A DNA stretch of 64,000 nucleotides from Brevibacillus humidisoli (GTDB lineage Bacteria; Bacillota; Bacilli; Brevibacillales; Brevibacillaceae), in NCBI RefSeq assembly GCF_020923435.1, contig NZ_CP087263.1, positions 4,684,001 to 4,748,000 on the forward strand. Reading direction: 5' to 3'. Below, piece by piece: positions 17,678 to 25,959 of this stretch. The first letter of the stretch is position 1. Every line of letters begins with the position of its first letter. The translations under genes were made by a program, and so were the position numbers. The notes below the pieces were generated by a model. That model did not search any database. It saw nothing but the letters and a program-made list of their open reading frames with translations, and had not been told where the DNA came from.

Positions 17678-18250
17678 ATGTCCAACGGTTCAAACAGTGG
17701 TTCAAACAAAGCAGTTCCGATTTCCATCGAACAGCAGAAGCTGTTGGCTAGTGCCATCCGCATCCAAATCCTGCATGCGATTGCGGAGGTGCCGCGCACC
17801 GCCAAGCAGGTGGCCGATCTGCTGCGGCAGACACCGGGAAACATCCACTACCATATGCAGCGTCTGGCTGACGGTGGCCTGATCAAGCTGGTGGAAACAC
17901 GAGAGGTGTCGGGGATTGTGGAAAAGTACTATCAGTCGGTGGGGACCGTTTTTCATCCCCAATTGGTAGGTGAAAGTCCCGATCCTTCTGATCCGCCGAT
18001 CAAATCGCAGTTGATGCTCACGGAGCAGCAGATCGAGCAACTCAAGGATGAGATGGTGCAACTGCTGCTGAAGTGGGAGAGAATCATCCCTCAAGCGCCG
18101 ACGGACCGTCTGAAGGAAGTGTCAGTAGGGGTAATGATCAGAGAAGTGATGAAGGGCGAAGCCGAGCAGGGCATACAGCGCGGGGAAGGGGATCATCCGG
18201 ACAGAGGACGGGAAGATACGAATCCGAGAGAGGGGGAGGAGCATCGATGA
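17678..18250 (+). CDS. ArsR-type winged-helix transcriptional regulator
   Basis: The 190-residue protein has a helix-turn-helix of the ArsR/HTH_20 kind at about residues 20-85: LASAIRIQILHAIAEVPRTAKQVADLLRQTPGNIHYHMQRLADGGLIKLVETRE. It lacks the metal-binding cysteine motif of classical ArsR. The C-terminal half is helical and ends in a charged, low-complexity stretch. ATG 17678 has AAGGTGG eight bases upstream; earlier in-frame starts have no ribosome binding site. Its stop overlaps the start of the MFS gene (ATGA), so it is probably the local regulator of that pump. Confidence 0.75.
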   Translation: MSNGSNSGSNKAVPISIEQQKLLASAIRIQILHAIAEVPRTAKQVADLLRQTPGNIHYHMQRLADGGLIKLVETREVSGIVEKYYQSVGTVFHPQLVGESPDPSDPPIKSQLMLTEQQIEQLKDEMVQLLLKWERIIPQAPTDRLKEVSVGVMIREVMKGEAEQGIQRGEGDHPDRGREDTNPREGEEHR

Positions 18251-19536
18251 GCGCCGCTTCACAAGTGCTGCCAGCCGGGTTATGGCATACGCGCTACCGT
18301 TATTTGTTCTTCTCCCGCACATTGAAGGACATCGCCGAAAACTTTGTCTCCATCGCTGTCGTCTGGCTGCTCATTGAAAGTGGCGGTGACGCGGTCAGTA
18401 CATCTCTCTTGTTTCTCTGTATACTGCTGCCGCAGATGCTGCTCAGTTCCGTCGTCACCCCGCTGCTGTCGCGAGGACAACTGCATCGCTGGATGTTCGC
18501 CTCTGACCTGTTTCGCGGATTGCTCGTGCTACTGATACCCATCTGTTTCTACCTGGGCAGCCTGCCATTGTGGCTGTTCTTCCTGGTTGCCTCGATGGAG
18601 TCAGCGATCGGTGCTTTCTACAACCCTGCATCCGTTGCGCTGCTGCCGAGAGTAACGCACTCATCACAGCTTCAACAGGCCAATGCTTTCCTGCAATCTT
18701 CCAGCCAAGTGGTCTCCCTGCTCGGGCTGGCTGGTGCAGGTGCGCTGGTCACACTGCTTTCCGCCAGCGCGACATTGGTGATTGCAGCTGTTGTATTTGT
18801 ATTGTCTGCTTTTATCATCTTGTTAGCTAGGCCAGATAAGGAGCAGCATTCAGCTGAAGCGGGATCTATTACGACAGAAAAAAGACCCTACCATCAACGC
18901 GTAGGGGAAGGTTTCCGAATCGTCAAAAAACATAAGTTGATCTTCGGTTTAGCCGTGTTTGCCATTTTCCTGAACCTGGGAAGTGCACCGTTTCTCTCCC
19001 TCTCGGCCATTTTTGTCGCGGAGGATCTAGGGGGTGATGCAGCGACGCTGACGCTGCTGCGCGCTAGTATCGCGCTTGGTGCCTTGTTGATGGGGCTTCT
19101 GCTGACAAGGATCACGATCAAGCGGCAGGGATTGCTTTTTGTATGGGCAGGTATCATCAGCGGCTTGGCTTATTTGCTCGTCGGGTTGTCGCCGTGGTTA
19201 TGGATGATTGTCGTTTCCTGTTTTCTCTTTGGTGTAACCCAGACCGCGATAAACGTCCCGGAAATGATGATCGTCCAGACGACTGTGCCGCAGCATCAAC
19301 AGGCCCAAGTATACGGCGTACTGATGACGATCAGCTTCGCTCTGCTGCCGTTTGCGATTATCGCGGCGGGCCCCTTGGCAGCAGCTTATAGCTCCAGCAT
19401 GATCATCGCTGCAGGCGGCGTGTTGATTGTGATAAGTGGTGTACTGGTCTACCTGTTCACACCGTTGGCAAAGCTGCAGCTCGAAGATGAGTCATCTGCT
19501 GCGTTGAGGGATGATCGAGCCGGTCAGCTAGGCTGA
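18247..19536 (+). CDS. MFS transporter
   Basis: The 429-residue protein has twelve predicted helices and resembles the MFS_3/EntS-like group: YRYLFFSRTLKDIAENFVSIAVVWLL at the start and ALLPRVTHSSQLQQANAFLQSSSQVVSLLG before the centre. Members of this group export small molecules such as siderophores or macrolides. ATG 18247 overlaps the stop of the preceding regulator gene and follows GGGGGAGGAGC. The coupling suggests a regulator/efflux pair. The substrate is unknown. Confidence 0.8.
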   Translation: MSAASQVLPAGLWHTRYRYLFFSRTLKDIAENFVSIAVVWLLIESGGDAVSTSLLFLCILLPQMLLSSVVTPLLSRGQLHRWMFASDLFRGLLVLLIPICFYLGSLPLWLFFLVASMESAIGAFYNPASVALLPRVTHSSQLQQANAFLQSSSQVVSLLGLAGAGALVTLLSASATLVIAAVVFVLSAFIILLARPDKEQHSAEAGSITTEKRPYHQRVGEGFRIVKKHKLIFGLAVFAIFLNLGSAPFLSLSAIFVAEDLGGDAATLTLLRASIALGALLMGLLLTRITIKRQGLLFVWAGIISGLAYLLVGLSPWLWMIVVSCFLFGVTQTAINVPEMMIVQTTVPQHQQAQVYGVLMTISFALLPFAIIAAGPLAAAYSSSMIIAAGGVLIVISGVLVYLFTPLAKLQLEDESSAALRDDRAGQLG

Positions 19537-19592
19537 GAGAATGCTTCGATCTAGGGCGCAGGGTGAGCAGATGTTGGTTTGTATCGTTGTAG

Positions 19593-19724
19593 TTATTTTT
19601 TCGACGTCCGTCCGAGAAACTTGCGAACACGCTGCGTAAAGATACGGCGATCCGCTGATTTGGCCGTGTGACTGTCTCCGGTAGTGGCTGAACGATATGG
19701 GGAAAAGATATTTCTTTTTTCCAT
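19593..19724 (-). CDS. Possible small basic protein (43 aa)
   Basis: A 43-residue frame reads MEKRNIFSPYRSATTG at its start and RIFTQRVRKFLGRTSKK at its end. It is rich in Arg and Lys. AGGTG lies nine bases before the ATG, and the minus strand upstream contains a TATAAT hexamer near 19834-19839. Longer overlapping frames in this interval look less protein-like. I know no homologue. It could be a small sporulation or DNA/RNA-binding protein, or chance. Confidence 0.35.
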   Translation of the reverse strand: MEKRNIFSPYRSATTGDSHTAKSADRRIFTQRVRKFLGRTSKK

Positions 19725-19736
19725 CTATCAATCACC

Positions 19737-20059
19737 TCGCTAGATTGGGAAAGGTTTCGTGTGACGTGACTGGCACCATGAAGAGAAAGGATGGATGGTT
19801 GTCCAGATTAAAATATATATTACGTTAAACTAATTATAATGTAACACGTACCTTTCCAAACCGCAAGCAGACTTTCGCCTAAAACAACAGCCTAAAACAA
19901 CAGCCTAAAACAACAGCAAGCTGCTGATAAGAAGGAAGACGTGGAGGTAAGCACCCTTTGGCCTTCTTCCACGTCTTGGAACTCTTTAGGGTGTAGAATG
20001 TACGAAGCAGAATGGACGAGTCAGTGCTGTCAATGAACGTTTCGTCGTTGGTTGGCTTA
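19737..20059. repeat. Gene-free region with a 3 x 13-bp tandem repeat and an inverted repeat
   Basis: CCTAAAACAACAG is repeated three times without interruption at 19878-19916. A 10-bp inverted repeat, AAGACGTGGA (19936-19945) and TCCACGTCTT (19968-19977), follows; neither side has a T-run, so it is not an obvious terminator. AT-rich promoter-like sequence lies at 19805-19850. I see no gene here apart from the small frame ending at 19724. Confidence 0.6.
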
Positions 20060-21241
20060 TTACCGCTGGGAAACGGACACAGGATGCTGTTCTCTGATCG
20101 CCCGAGAGATCGGCCAGACCAGCAGAGACGCTAGTGCACACATCACGCCAATCGGAGCAAAGCCAATCTGCTGCAGCAAGGGTGCAGAAGCGGCAGAAGC
20201 GACGACCATGCCGGCGTACATCGCGGAACTGTTGAGCGACATCACCGTTCCTCGCACTTCTGGGTGCAGTTCGGACGCCAGTGCGGTCAAGGCCGCCTGC
20301 CCAAAGCCAAAAGCCGTAGCCCAGGCCACATGGACCATGATCGCCGTGGCGATACTTGCCTCTATCAGAGAAATGCCGAGGACGCCAAAGGCGCAGGCGA
20401 TGCTGGCCAACCCGATGACCACTTTTTTCCCCAGTTTGTCAGCCATTCTGCCGCCAATCACATTTCCTAGTACACTGCCGAATCCGGCCAGCATCAGAAT
20501 GAGGCCGATCTGCCGGACGTCAAGCTGGAACGTCAGATGATAATAGGTCCCGATGTTGGAAAACATCCCTTGCAGGGCGCCAAACCAAAGGAAGGTAGAG
20601 AGCAGCGCAAAAAAGACGGAACGACTCGAGAGTGCCGCCCGGAACGAGCGACCCAACAAGCCGGATGCTGCTCCCGCTGCAGACTTCTGCGGCCGGTCCT
20701 GGGGAATGCCCCACGAGATCACGAGCAAAACGACAAAGGCCAGGATGCCAATCCCCCAGAAGGTCCAGCGCCATGAGCCGAATTGGGCAAAGTACGTGCC
20801 CAGCGGCACCCCAAACAGTGTGGAACCGATCAGCGCACCCATCACAATGCCTGTTGCCCGTCCGCGCTGTTCGTAAGGGACGCGGTCGCCGATCAGGGCA
20901 AACACCGTCGGTTCAATCATCCCTGCACCAAGTCCGGTTAGGGCCCGAAAAGCAAGCAGCGCGGGAAAACTGCTCGCCCATCCTGTCAGCAGCGTACCGA
21001 CACCAAGCACCAGCATCCCACAGAGGATTAGTCGTTTGCGTCCCCAGCGATCGGAAAGCGCCCCGAACAGCGGTGCTGACAGCATATAGACGAGTGCATA
21101 CGCCGTTACCAGCAGCGCCCCAAGCTTTTCAGGCATGTTGGCAGATTGAGTCATCTCGGGCAGTAGTGGAACGGTAATGATCGAGTCAAGTCCGACGAAA
21201 AACGAGCAGAGGGCAAGAACAGCAAGCAGTTTGGATGACAT
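20060..21241 (-). CDS. MFS transporter, DHA1 type
   Basis: The 393-residue protein has twelve helices with motif A (GALSDRWGRKRLILCG) after TM2, RALTGLGAGMIEPTVFALIGDRVPYEQRGRATG across TM4-5, and a second half beginning near SVFFALLSTFLWFG. DHA1 members are proton antiporters for drugs or small metabolites. AAGGAGG precedes the ATG. The upstream region carries a motif that recurs before the adjacent MarR gene, so the pump is probably MarR-controlled and induced by its own substrates. Which compounds it exports cannot be read from the sequence. Confidence 0.85.
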   Translation of the reverse strand: MSSKLLAVLALCSFFVGLDSIITVPLLPEMTQSANMPEKLGALLVTAYALVYMLSAPLFGALSDRWGRKRLILCGMLVLGVGTLLTGWASSFPALLAFRALTGLGAGMIEPTVFALIGDRVPYEQRGRATGIVMGALIGSTLFGVPLGTYFAQFGSWRWTFWGIGILAFVVLLVISWGIPQDRPQKSAAGAASGLLGRSFRAALSSRSVFFALLSTFLWFGALQGMFSNIGTYYHLTFQLDVRQIGLILMLAGFGSVLGNVIGGRMADKLGKKVVIGLASIACAFGVLGISLIEASIATAIMVHVAWATAFGFGQAALTALASELHPEVRGTVMSLNSSAMYAGMVVASAASAPLLQQIGFAPIGVMCALASLLVWPISRAIREQHPVSVSQR

Positions 21242-21261
21242 GAGATAAACCTCCTTGGAAA

Positions 21262-21294
21262 GTGATTAACGGATAAATAGTTAGGTGATTAACG
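21262..21294. promoter_or_regulatory. Putative MarR operator upstream of the MFS gene
   Basis: AATAGTTAGGTGATT (21276-21290) matches AATAGTTAGGTGGTT on the minus strand at 22010-22024, before the MarR gene, in 14 of 15 positions. GTGATTAACG also occurs twice here (21262-21271 and 21285-21294). Confidence 0.5.
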
Positions 21295-21542
21295 ATAGGG
21301 CGGAGAAACGCGGGAAAACACGACGATCAAAAAATTTCCCGTGAAGGTCAAGACATTTGCCATTGAGAAGGAACCATCACACCGTAGGATCAAAGAAGAA
21401 CACCTTATGTTTACGGGAGCAGTAGGCGGCCTCATTTGTTAGTTAGTTTATAATTAAGCAATTAACCAAATGTTGATCTACGCCAAATAACCAAGCCGGC
21501 ACGGAAACACAATATGATGCGAGCCTTCCTGTCACTACTACC

Positions 21543-21968
21543 TTAGAAGGATTCCAGCTTTTTTAACAGCTGCAGAAAGGTCTGCTGCTCATCAACTGTC
21601 AGACGCCCCAGACCGGACGAGATAGCTTCTTCGTAAATCGGCCACGCAGCCTCCAATGTCTGCCTGCCTTTCTCGGTCAGGTGGACCAGGATTCGGCGGC
21701 GGTCGGTTTGGTCAAATACCCGCTGCACCATCTCCAGCCGCTCCAGCGCATTGAGCAGTCCGCTCACATTGGCCCGGGTCACGGCCAAATCGTCACTGAG
21801 CTCGGAAGGAAGCATGGGCTGCTCCGTGCCCCGCAGCGCCACCAGCAGACATAAGCGGCCCAGAGTGAGGTCAAGCGGATGCAGCCGCTCTTCTAATCGG
21901 CGAACCAGTGTGGCGTTTGTTTTGTACAGGCGGAGGAAGAGGTCTACGGGTAGGATCGGCGCGTGCAA
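21543..21968 (-). CDS. MarR family transcriptional regulator
   Basis: The roughly 141-residue protein has the MarR winged helix: LGRLCLLVALRGTEQPMLPSELSDDLAVTRANVSGLLNALERLEMVQRVFDQTDRRRILVHLTEKG. The DRR wing motif is intact. The start is unusual: no ATG or GTG precedes the conserved region in frame. TTG 21968 is the best ordinary choice, but the GGGGGAG ribosome binding site lies 25 bases before it and would fit a non-standard ATC codon at about 21986. It probably represses its own gene and the neighbouring pump. Confidence 0.8.
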   Translation of the reverse strand: MHAPILPVDLFLRLYKTNATLVRRLEERLHPLDLTLGRLCLLVALRGTEQPMLPSELSDDLAVTRANVSGLLNALERLEMVQRVFDQTDRRRILVHLTEKGRQTLEAAWPIYEEAISSGLGRLTVDEQQTFLQLLKKLESF

Positions 21969-22009
21969 TGGGTTCCACTGTTTGATATTTGTCTCCCCCT
22001 TTAATAATA

Positions 22010-22024
22010 AACCACCTAACTATT
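22010..22024 (-). promoter_or_regulatory. Putative MarR operator upstream of the MarR gene
   Basis: The minus strand reads AATAGTTAGGTGGTT, nearly identical to the site upstream of the MFS gene at 21276-21290. It lies about 45 bases before the assigned MarR start. Confidence 0.5.
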
Positions 22025-22143
22025 TTATGGCCTATTGTAGCATCAGCGTTTTCCTGCGTCAAGACGGCAGGTGAACAGGGTAATCGTATAGTTTCTTCGT
22101 TTCTACACATGATAAAAGTGGTAGATCATGGGGAGTTGTGGCT

Positions 22144-23679
22144 ATGCGTAACTACCGCAAGTGGGTCAAAAAGGCAGGAAAAGGTACCCGGACTGAACAA
22201 GCGACACAGAGAGGAGATTTCTTGTCGTCAGATCTGGCCAGCAATGAACAGATGTTGCTCCAGCTTTTTTCCCATGCACCTGACCTGGCATTGCGCCACT
22301 TGCAGATACACTCCGGGGAGGAGTTGCTGCTCGTCTATCTGGAAGATATGGTTGACAAGGTGTCTCTTAACGACCAGATATTGCGGCCGCTTCTCTATGA
22401 AATCGGTTCGACAAGCGAGTTGTTCCAGATCACGCTGCCGATCGGAAAGGTCCGTTCGACTCGCTCGTGGGAGAAAGTCGAGGAGGCTCTGTTTGACGGA
22501 AACAGTGTGCTGTTCATCGAAGGGCACGGCAGCGCACTCGTCTTTCAGAATCAGGGGTGGCCGCAACGGCAGATCACAGAACCGCAGAATGAATCTACAT
22601 TAAAGGGCGGACACCAGGGTTTTGTCGAAACCGCTTCGAGAAACATTGCGCTGATTCGCAGATACTTGCCTAACCGTCAGTTGAAGATACAGCAGTACAT
22701 AGTTGGAAAACGGAGCAGAACAGAGGTTTCGCTGCTGTTTTTGCAGGACATCGTCAATCCTCAGTTCGTCACCGAAATAGAGGATCGCGTTCAACAGATT
22801 GATGTGGATGCGATGATTAATAGCGGCGAATTGGTGGAGTTTATTGAAGATCATCCCTTTACCTTGTTCCCGCAGTTCCTGCTGACCGAACGGCCCGATT
22901 CCGTAGCATCCCATCTATTGCAAGGACGTATCGCTTTAGTGGTCGACCGCTCCCCAGCAGTATTAATAGGGCCGGCCTCCTTCCCTGTTTATTTTCAAAG
23001 TGTGGACGATTATAGCACTCGCTGGATGATCGCCTCTTTTTTGCGGATCCTACGCTTATTTGCCTTTTTTATTGCCATAAGTCTGCCATCCCTGTACATT
23101 GCGATGGTCTCATTTCACTATGAAGTGATTCCGCTGGATCTGTTGATTTCGGTTGGCGAATCGCGCGAACAGGTTCCCTTTCCGCCGATTTTGGAAGCGC
23201 TGTTAATGGAATTCCCATTGGAAATGCTGCGTGAAGCAGGTCTCAGGCTGCCGGCCCCAATCGGTCAGACGATTGGCGTAGTCGGCGGAATTGTGATTGG
23301 GCAGGCAGCGGTACAGGCCGGGATCGTCAGCAATATCATGGTGATCATCGTAGCGTTGACAGCGATTGCTTCCTTTATCGTCCCCGATCATGATATGGCG
23401 TCAGCAATCCGCTTGGTTCGCTTTCCGATGATGATCAGCGCTGCCTTGTTCGGCATGATCGGCATCAGTATTGGCTTGATGATTTTGATTGCTCATCTGA
23501 TTTCGCTTGAATCACTGGGGATGCCTTACGGTACACCAAACTCCCCCATGCGGCTTCAGGATTGGAAAGATACATGGATCCGTTTTCCACTATGGAAAAT
23601 GAACAAACGTCCCCTCTCAACGGATCCTAAACAGGGCAGGCGACAACAAGCAGCGAGCCGAAAGAGTGGTGACCGCTAG
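22144..23679 (+). CDS. gerA: Spore germination protein GerA family (GerAA/GerKA-like)
   Basis: The 511-residue protein is the A subunit of a spore nutrient-germinant receptor. A hydrophilic N-terminal domain of about 270 residues carries ELLLVYLEDMVDK and TEVSLLFLQDIVNPQFVTEIEDRVQQID. A membrane domain of five to six helices follows, with LPSLYIAMVSFHYEVIPLDLLISV, PFPPILEALLMEFPLEMLREAGLRLP and GQTIGVVGGIVIGQAAVQAGI. A, B and C subunits assemble in the spore inner membrane and trigger release of dipicolinate. ATG 22144 follows GGGGAG. Its stop overlaps the gerB start. Germinant specificity cannot be predicted. Expression in the forespore under SigG is usual for such operons, but I did not identify that promoter. 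Confidence 0.9.
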   Translation: MRNYRKWVKKAGKGTRTEQATQRGDFLSSDLASNEQMLLQLFSHAPDLALRHLQIHSGEELLLVYLEDMVDKVSLNDQILRPLLYEIGSTSELFQITLPIGKVRSTRSWEKVEEALFDGNSVLFIEGHGSALVFQNQGWPQRQITEPQNESTLKGGHQGFVETASRNIALIRRYLPNRQLKIQQYIVGKRSRTEVSLLFLQDIVNPQFVTEIEDRVQQIDVDAMINSGELVEFIEDHPFTLFPQFLLTERPDSVASHLLQGRIALVVDRSPAVLIGPASFPVYFQSVDDYSTRWMIASFLRILRLFAFFIAISLPSLYIAMVSFHYEVIPLDLLISVGESREQVPFPPILEALLMEFPLEMLREAGLRLPAPIGQTIGVVGGIVIGQAAVQAGIVSNIMVIIVALTAIASFIVPDHDMASAIRLVRFPMMISAALFGMIGISIGLMILIAHLISLESLGMPYGTPNSPMRLQDWKDTWIRFPLWKMNKRPLSTDPKQGRRQQAASRKSGDR

Positions 23680-24779
23680 TGAGGAGATACGCATACAACC
23701 AACTCTCTTTGACGCAGTACATCTTTACGATTTACAAAACCCAGGTGGGGATAGGAGTTTTGTCGCTGCCGCGCGATCTGGCCGAGACGTCCGGGGCGGA
23801 TGGGTGGATTGCGATCCTGCTCGGGTGGATGCTGGCCGTATGTACCAGCCTCGTCGTCATCAAAGTGATGGAGAAAAACCCGCAGGATACGTTGTACGAT
23901 TTGTTTCCCAAGTACTTTGGCAAGTGGATTGGCACCGGACTGTCGGTGATCTGGATCTTATATGGCTTGTTCGGTGCAAGCGTGGTCTTTTTTACGATCC
24001 TTAATGTGATGCGAGTCTGGATTTTGCCTAACACCAAGCAATTCGCCCTGACTCTTCTATTTCTACTGCCGATTTACATGATCACCCGGCACGGCTTGCT
24101 GGTCATCGGACGGTTTGCCGAGTTCGTCTACCTGGGTACGCTGTGGATGCCGCTCATCTTGCTGTTTGCCATGCGGGATACGGAATGGCTCAATCTCATA
24201 CCGATTGCCAGGGAGGGACTGCTTCCGATTCTCAAGACCGTTAAGGCGACGGCCCTCTCCTTTCTAGGTTTTGAGCTGGCGCTGTTTTATTATCCCTTTC
24301 TCAGGGATAAAAAGAAGGCGTACAAAGGGATTATCATCGCCAACACGTTGTCGATGATAATCTTTCTATTAGTGACACTGCTTAGTTATATCAGATTTAG
24401 TCAGCCGGAGATTATGGATGCTATTTGGCCTACGCTCAATCTGCTCAAACTGATTCAGTTTCCATTTCTGGAACGCTTGGAGATTGTGTTCCTCTCGTTT
24501 TACCTGTTTGTCCTGTTTATGACTGTAATCCCCTACCTCTATGTGTCCGTATTCGGGACGAGTTATCTGCTCGGTAGGCAGGATCATCGCGCTCATCTGC
24601 GGATTGTCGTTTTCATCTGGATCGTGATCTCCTGCTGGTTTGTTCCTGATTACGATCAAGTGACCCAACTGCAAAAGGTGTGGGGGAGCGTTGGCTTGTT
24701 TCTGGCCTTTCTTTTTCCGCTCTTGCTTTGGCTGTACAGTAGGATATATGGGTCATGGCGAAAGGAAGCGTTGCAATGA
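23679..24779 (+). CDS. gerB: Spore germination protein GerB family (GerAB-like permease)
   Basis: The 366-residue protein has ten TM helices and the endospore-germination permease pattern: NQLSLTQYIFTIYKTQVGIGVLSLPRDLAETSGADGWIAI, LFPKYFGKWIG and ATALSFLGFELALFYYPFLRDKKKAYKG. This is the B subunit, an APC-fold protein that binds the germinant in characterised receptors. GTG 23679 overlaps the gerA stop by one base. The stop in turn overlaps the gerC start, so the three subunits are co-translated. Confidence 0.9.
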   Translation: MRRYAYNQLSLTQYIFTIYKTQVGIGVLSLPRDLAETSGADGWIAILLGWMLAVCTSLVVIKVMEKNPQDTLYDLFPKYFGKWIGTGLSVIWILYGLFGASVVFFTILNVMRVWILPNTKQFALTLLFLLPIYMITRHGLLVIGRFAEFVYLGTLWMPLILLFAMRDTEWLNLIPIAREGLLPILKTVKATALSFLGFELALFYYPFLRDKKKAYKGIIIANTLSMIIFLLVTLLSYIRFSQPEIMDAIWPTLNLLKLIQFPFLERLEIVFLSFYLFVLFMTVIPYLYVSVFGTSYLLGRQDHRAHLRIVVFIWIVISCWFVPDYDQVTQLQKVWGSVGLFLAFLFPLLLWLYSRIYGSWRKEALQ

Positions 24780-25669
24780 AAAGGTTGTGGTTGACGGGGA
24801 TGGCAGCGTGCCTGGTGCTGGTTGCCGGGTGCGGCGACCGCTTGCTTTTGGAACAGACGAGAATGCTCCTCGTTTTAGGACTGGATACAGCGGTAGATGA
24901 TCGGCTGCTCGTCTACACGACCTACCCTGTATTCACGCCTGAAGCAAAAGAAAAGTACAACATCTCGGCGGACAAAGCGGTCAGTCTGCGCCATTCAAGA
25001 CAGAGGCTGGATGCGATGTCAACCGGTACGATCGCAGCCGGCAAACTGCAAAACGTCCTGATCAGCAAACGGCTGCTGCAGAAACAAAACATTTTTCCCG
25101 ACCTCGACGTGCTGTTCCGTGATCCCAAAAACGACATCAACGCCAGAATGATCGTGGTGGACGGGCCGCTCAAAGACGTGATATACGCCAATATGAAGGA
25201 CAAGGGGCGGATCGGCATCGTGATCCGGGACATCGTCGACTCGGCTCATCGGAATGGGAGTACTGTCTTGGTCCGACTAGAACAGTTTCACCGGCAGATG
25301 CTCGACGACCGAATCACGCCTAGCATGACCGAAATCAAGGCCCAAAACAACGAACTGATCGTGACCGGGACAGCACTGTTGAAGAAAAATGGATTGTATG
25401 CCACCTCGTTGAACCGACAGGAGAGCAGCCTGTTGCTGTTGCTGACCAGGGAGATGGCTGGTCCGATTCCGCTCACCATTCGTCTGCCGTCTGCACAGAC
25501 GAAGGCCAAAAAAGAGCGGAGTACGGTCAGTTTCGATATTCAAGATGTTCAGTATGACATCAAGACGGGATACGAACGGGAGCAATTCGTCTTTGAGATC
25601 GGCATGAAACGTGATCATTACCGAACGTTTATTTGCAGTGGATATGGAGCAGAAAGGCAGTCAGCTTGA
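24776..25669 (+). CDS. gerC: Spore germination lipoprotein GerC family, truncated by frameshift
   Basis: The frame begins ATGA-coupled to gerB and encodes a lipoprotein signal (MKRLWLTGMAACLVLVAGC, lipidated Cys 19). GerAC domains follow, including LVLGLDTAVDDRLLVYTTYPV and GKLQNVLISKRLLQ. After about residue 279 the sequence leaves the family and stops at 25669, at 297 residues against the usual 360-400. The missing C-terminal domain is present in another frame from 25611 (next entry). One surplus base, most simply the C at 25610, accounts for the break. Either this receptor lacks its anchor subunit's C-terminus or the base is a sequencing error. Confidence 0.75.
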   Translation: MKRLWLTGMAACLVLVAGCGDRLLLEQTRMLLVLGLDTAVDDRLLVYTTYPVFTPEAKEKYNISADKAVSLRHSRQRLDAMSTGTIAAGKLQNVLISKRLLQKQNIFPDLDVLFRDPKNDINARMIVVDGPLKDVIYANMKDKGRIGIVIRDIVDSAHRNGSTVLVRLEQFHRQMLDDRITPSMTEIKAQNNELIVTGTALLKKNGLYATSLNRQESSLLLLLTREMAGPIPLTIRLPSAQTKAKKERSTVSFDIQDVQYDIKTGYEREQFVFEIGMKRDHYRTFICSGYGAERQSA

Positions 25670-25886
25670 AAAGTTGATGGCTGAGCAAATCAGGCAAGAT
25701 TGCGATCGGTTGATCAAAAAAATCCAACAACATCAGATCGATCCGATTGGCTTGGGTGTCTATGCCCAGGCATGGCAGTACAGCCATTGGAAAGAAGCGG
25801 CGGACGATTGGGGGAAGGCCTTGTCAAAAGCGAAGATAAGGATTCAACCGGTTGTTCACATCCGCGGATTTGGTGTATCGATGTAG
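25611..25886 (+). pseudogene. Detached C-terminal part of gerC in the shifted frame
   Basis: This frame reads VIITERLFAVDMEQKGSQLE, then IRQDCDRLIKKIQQHQIDPIGLGVYAQAW and a terminal VVHIRGFGVSM. That is the expected last 90 residues of a GerAC protein, with the conserved D-x-x-GLG and C-terminal W/G positions. It has no ribosome binding site of its own. Joined to the upstream frame by removing one base it restores a 370-residue GerC. Confidence 0.75.
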
Positions 25887-25959
25887 CCGATCCCGGAACG
25901 AAGCAATTGCCGCCTAGAGCCCAAGCACAGCGATAGGAGAAAGGAATGATCAGCCGACG

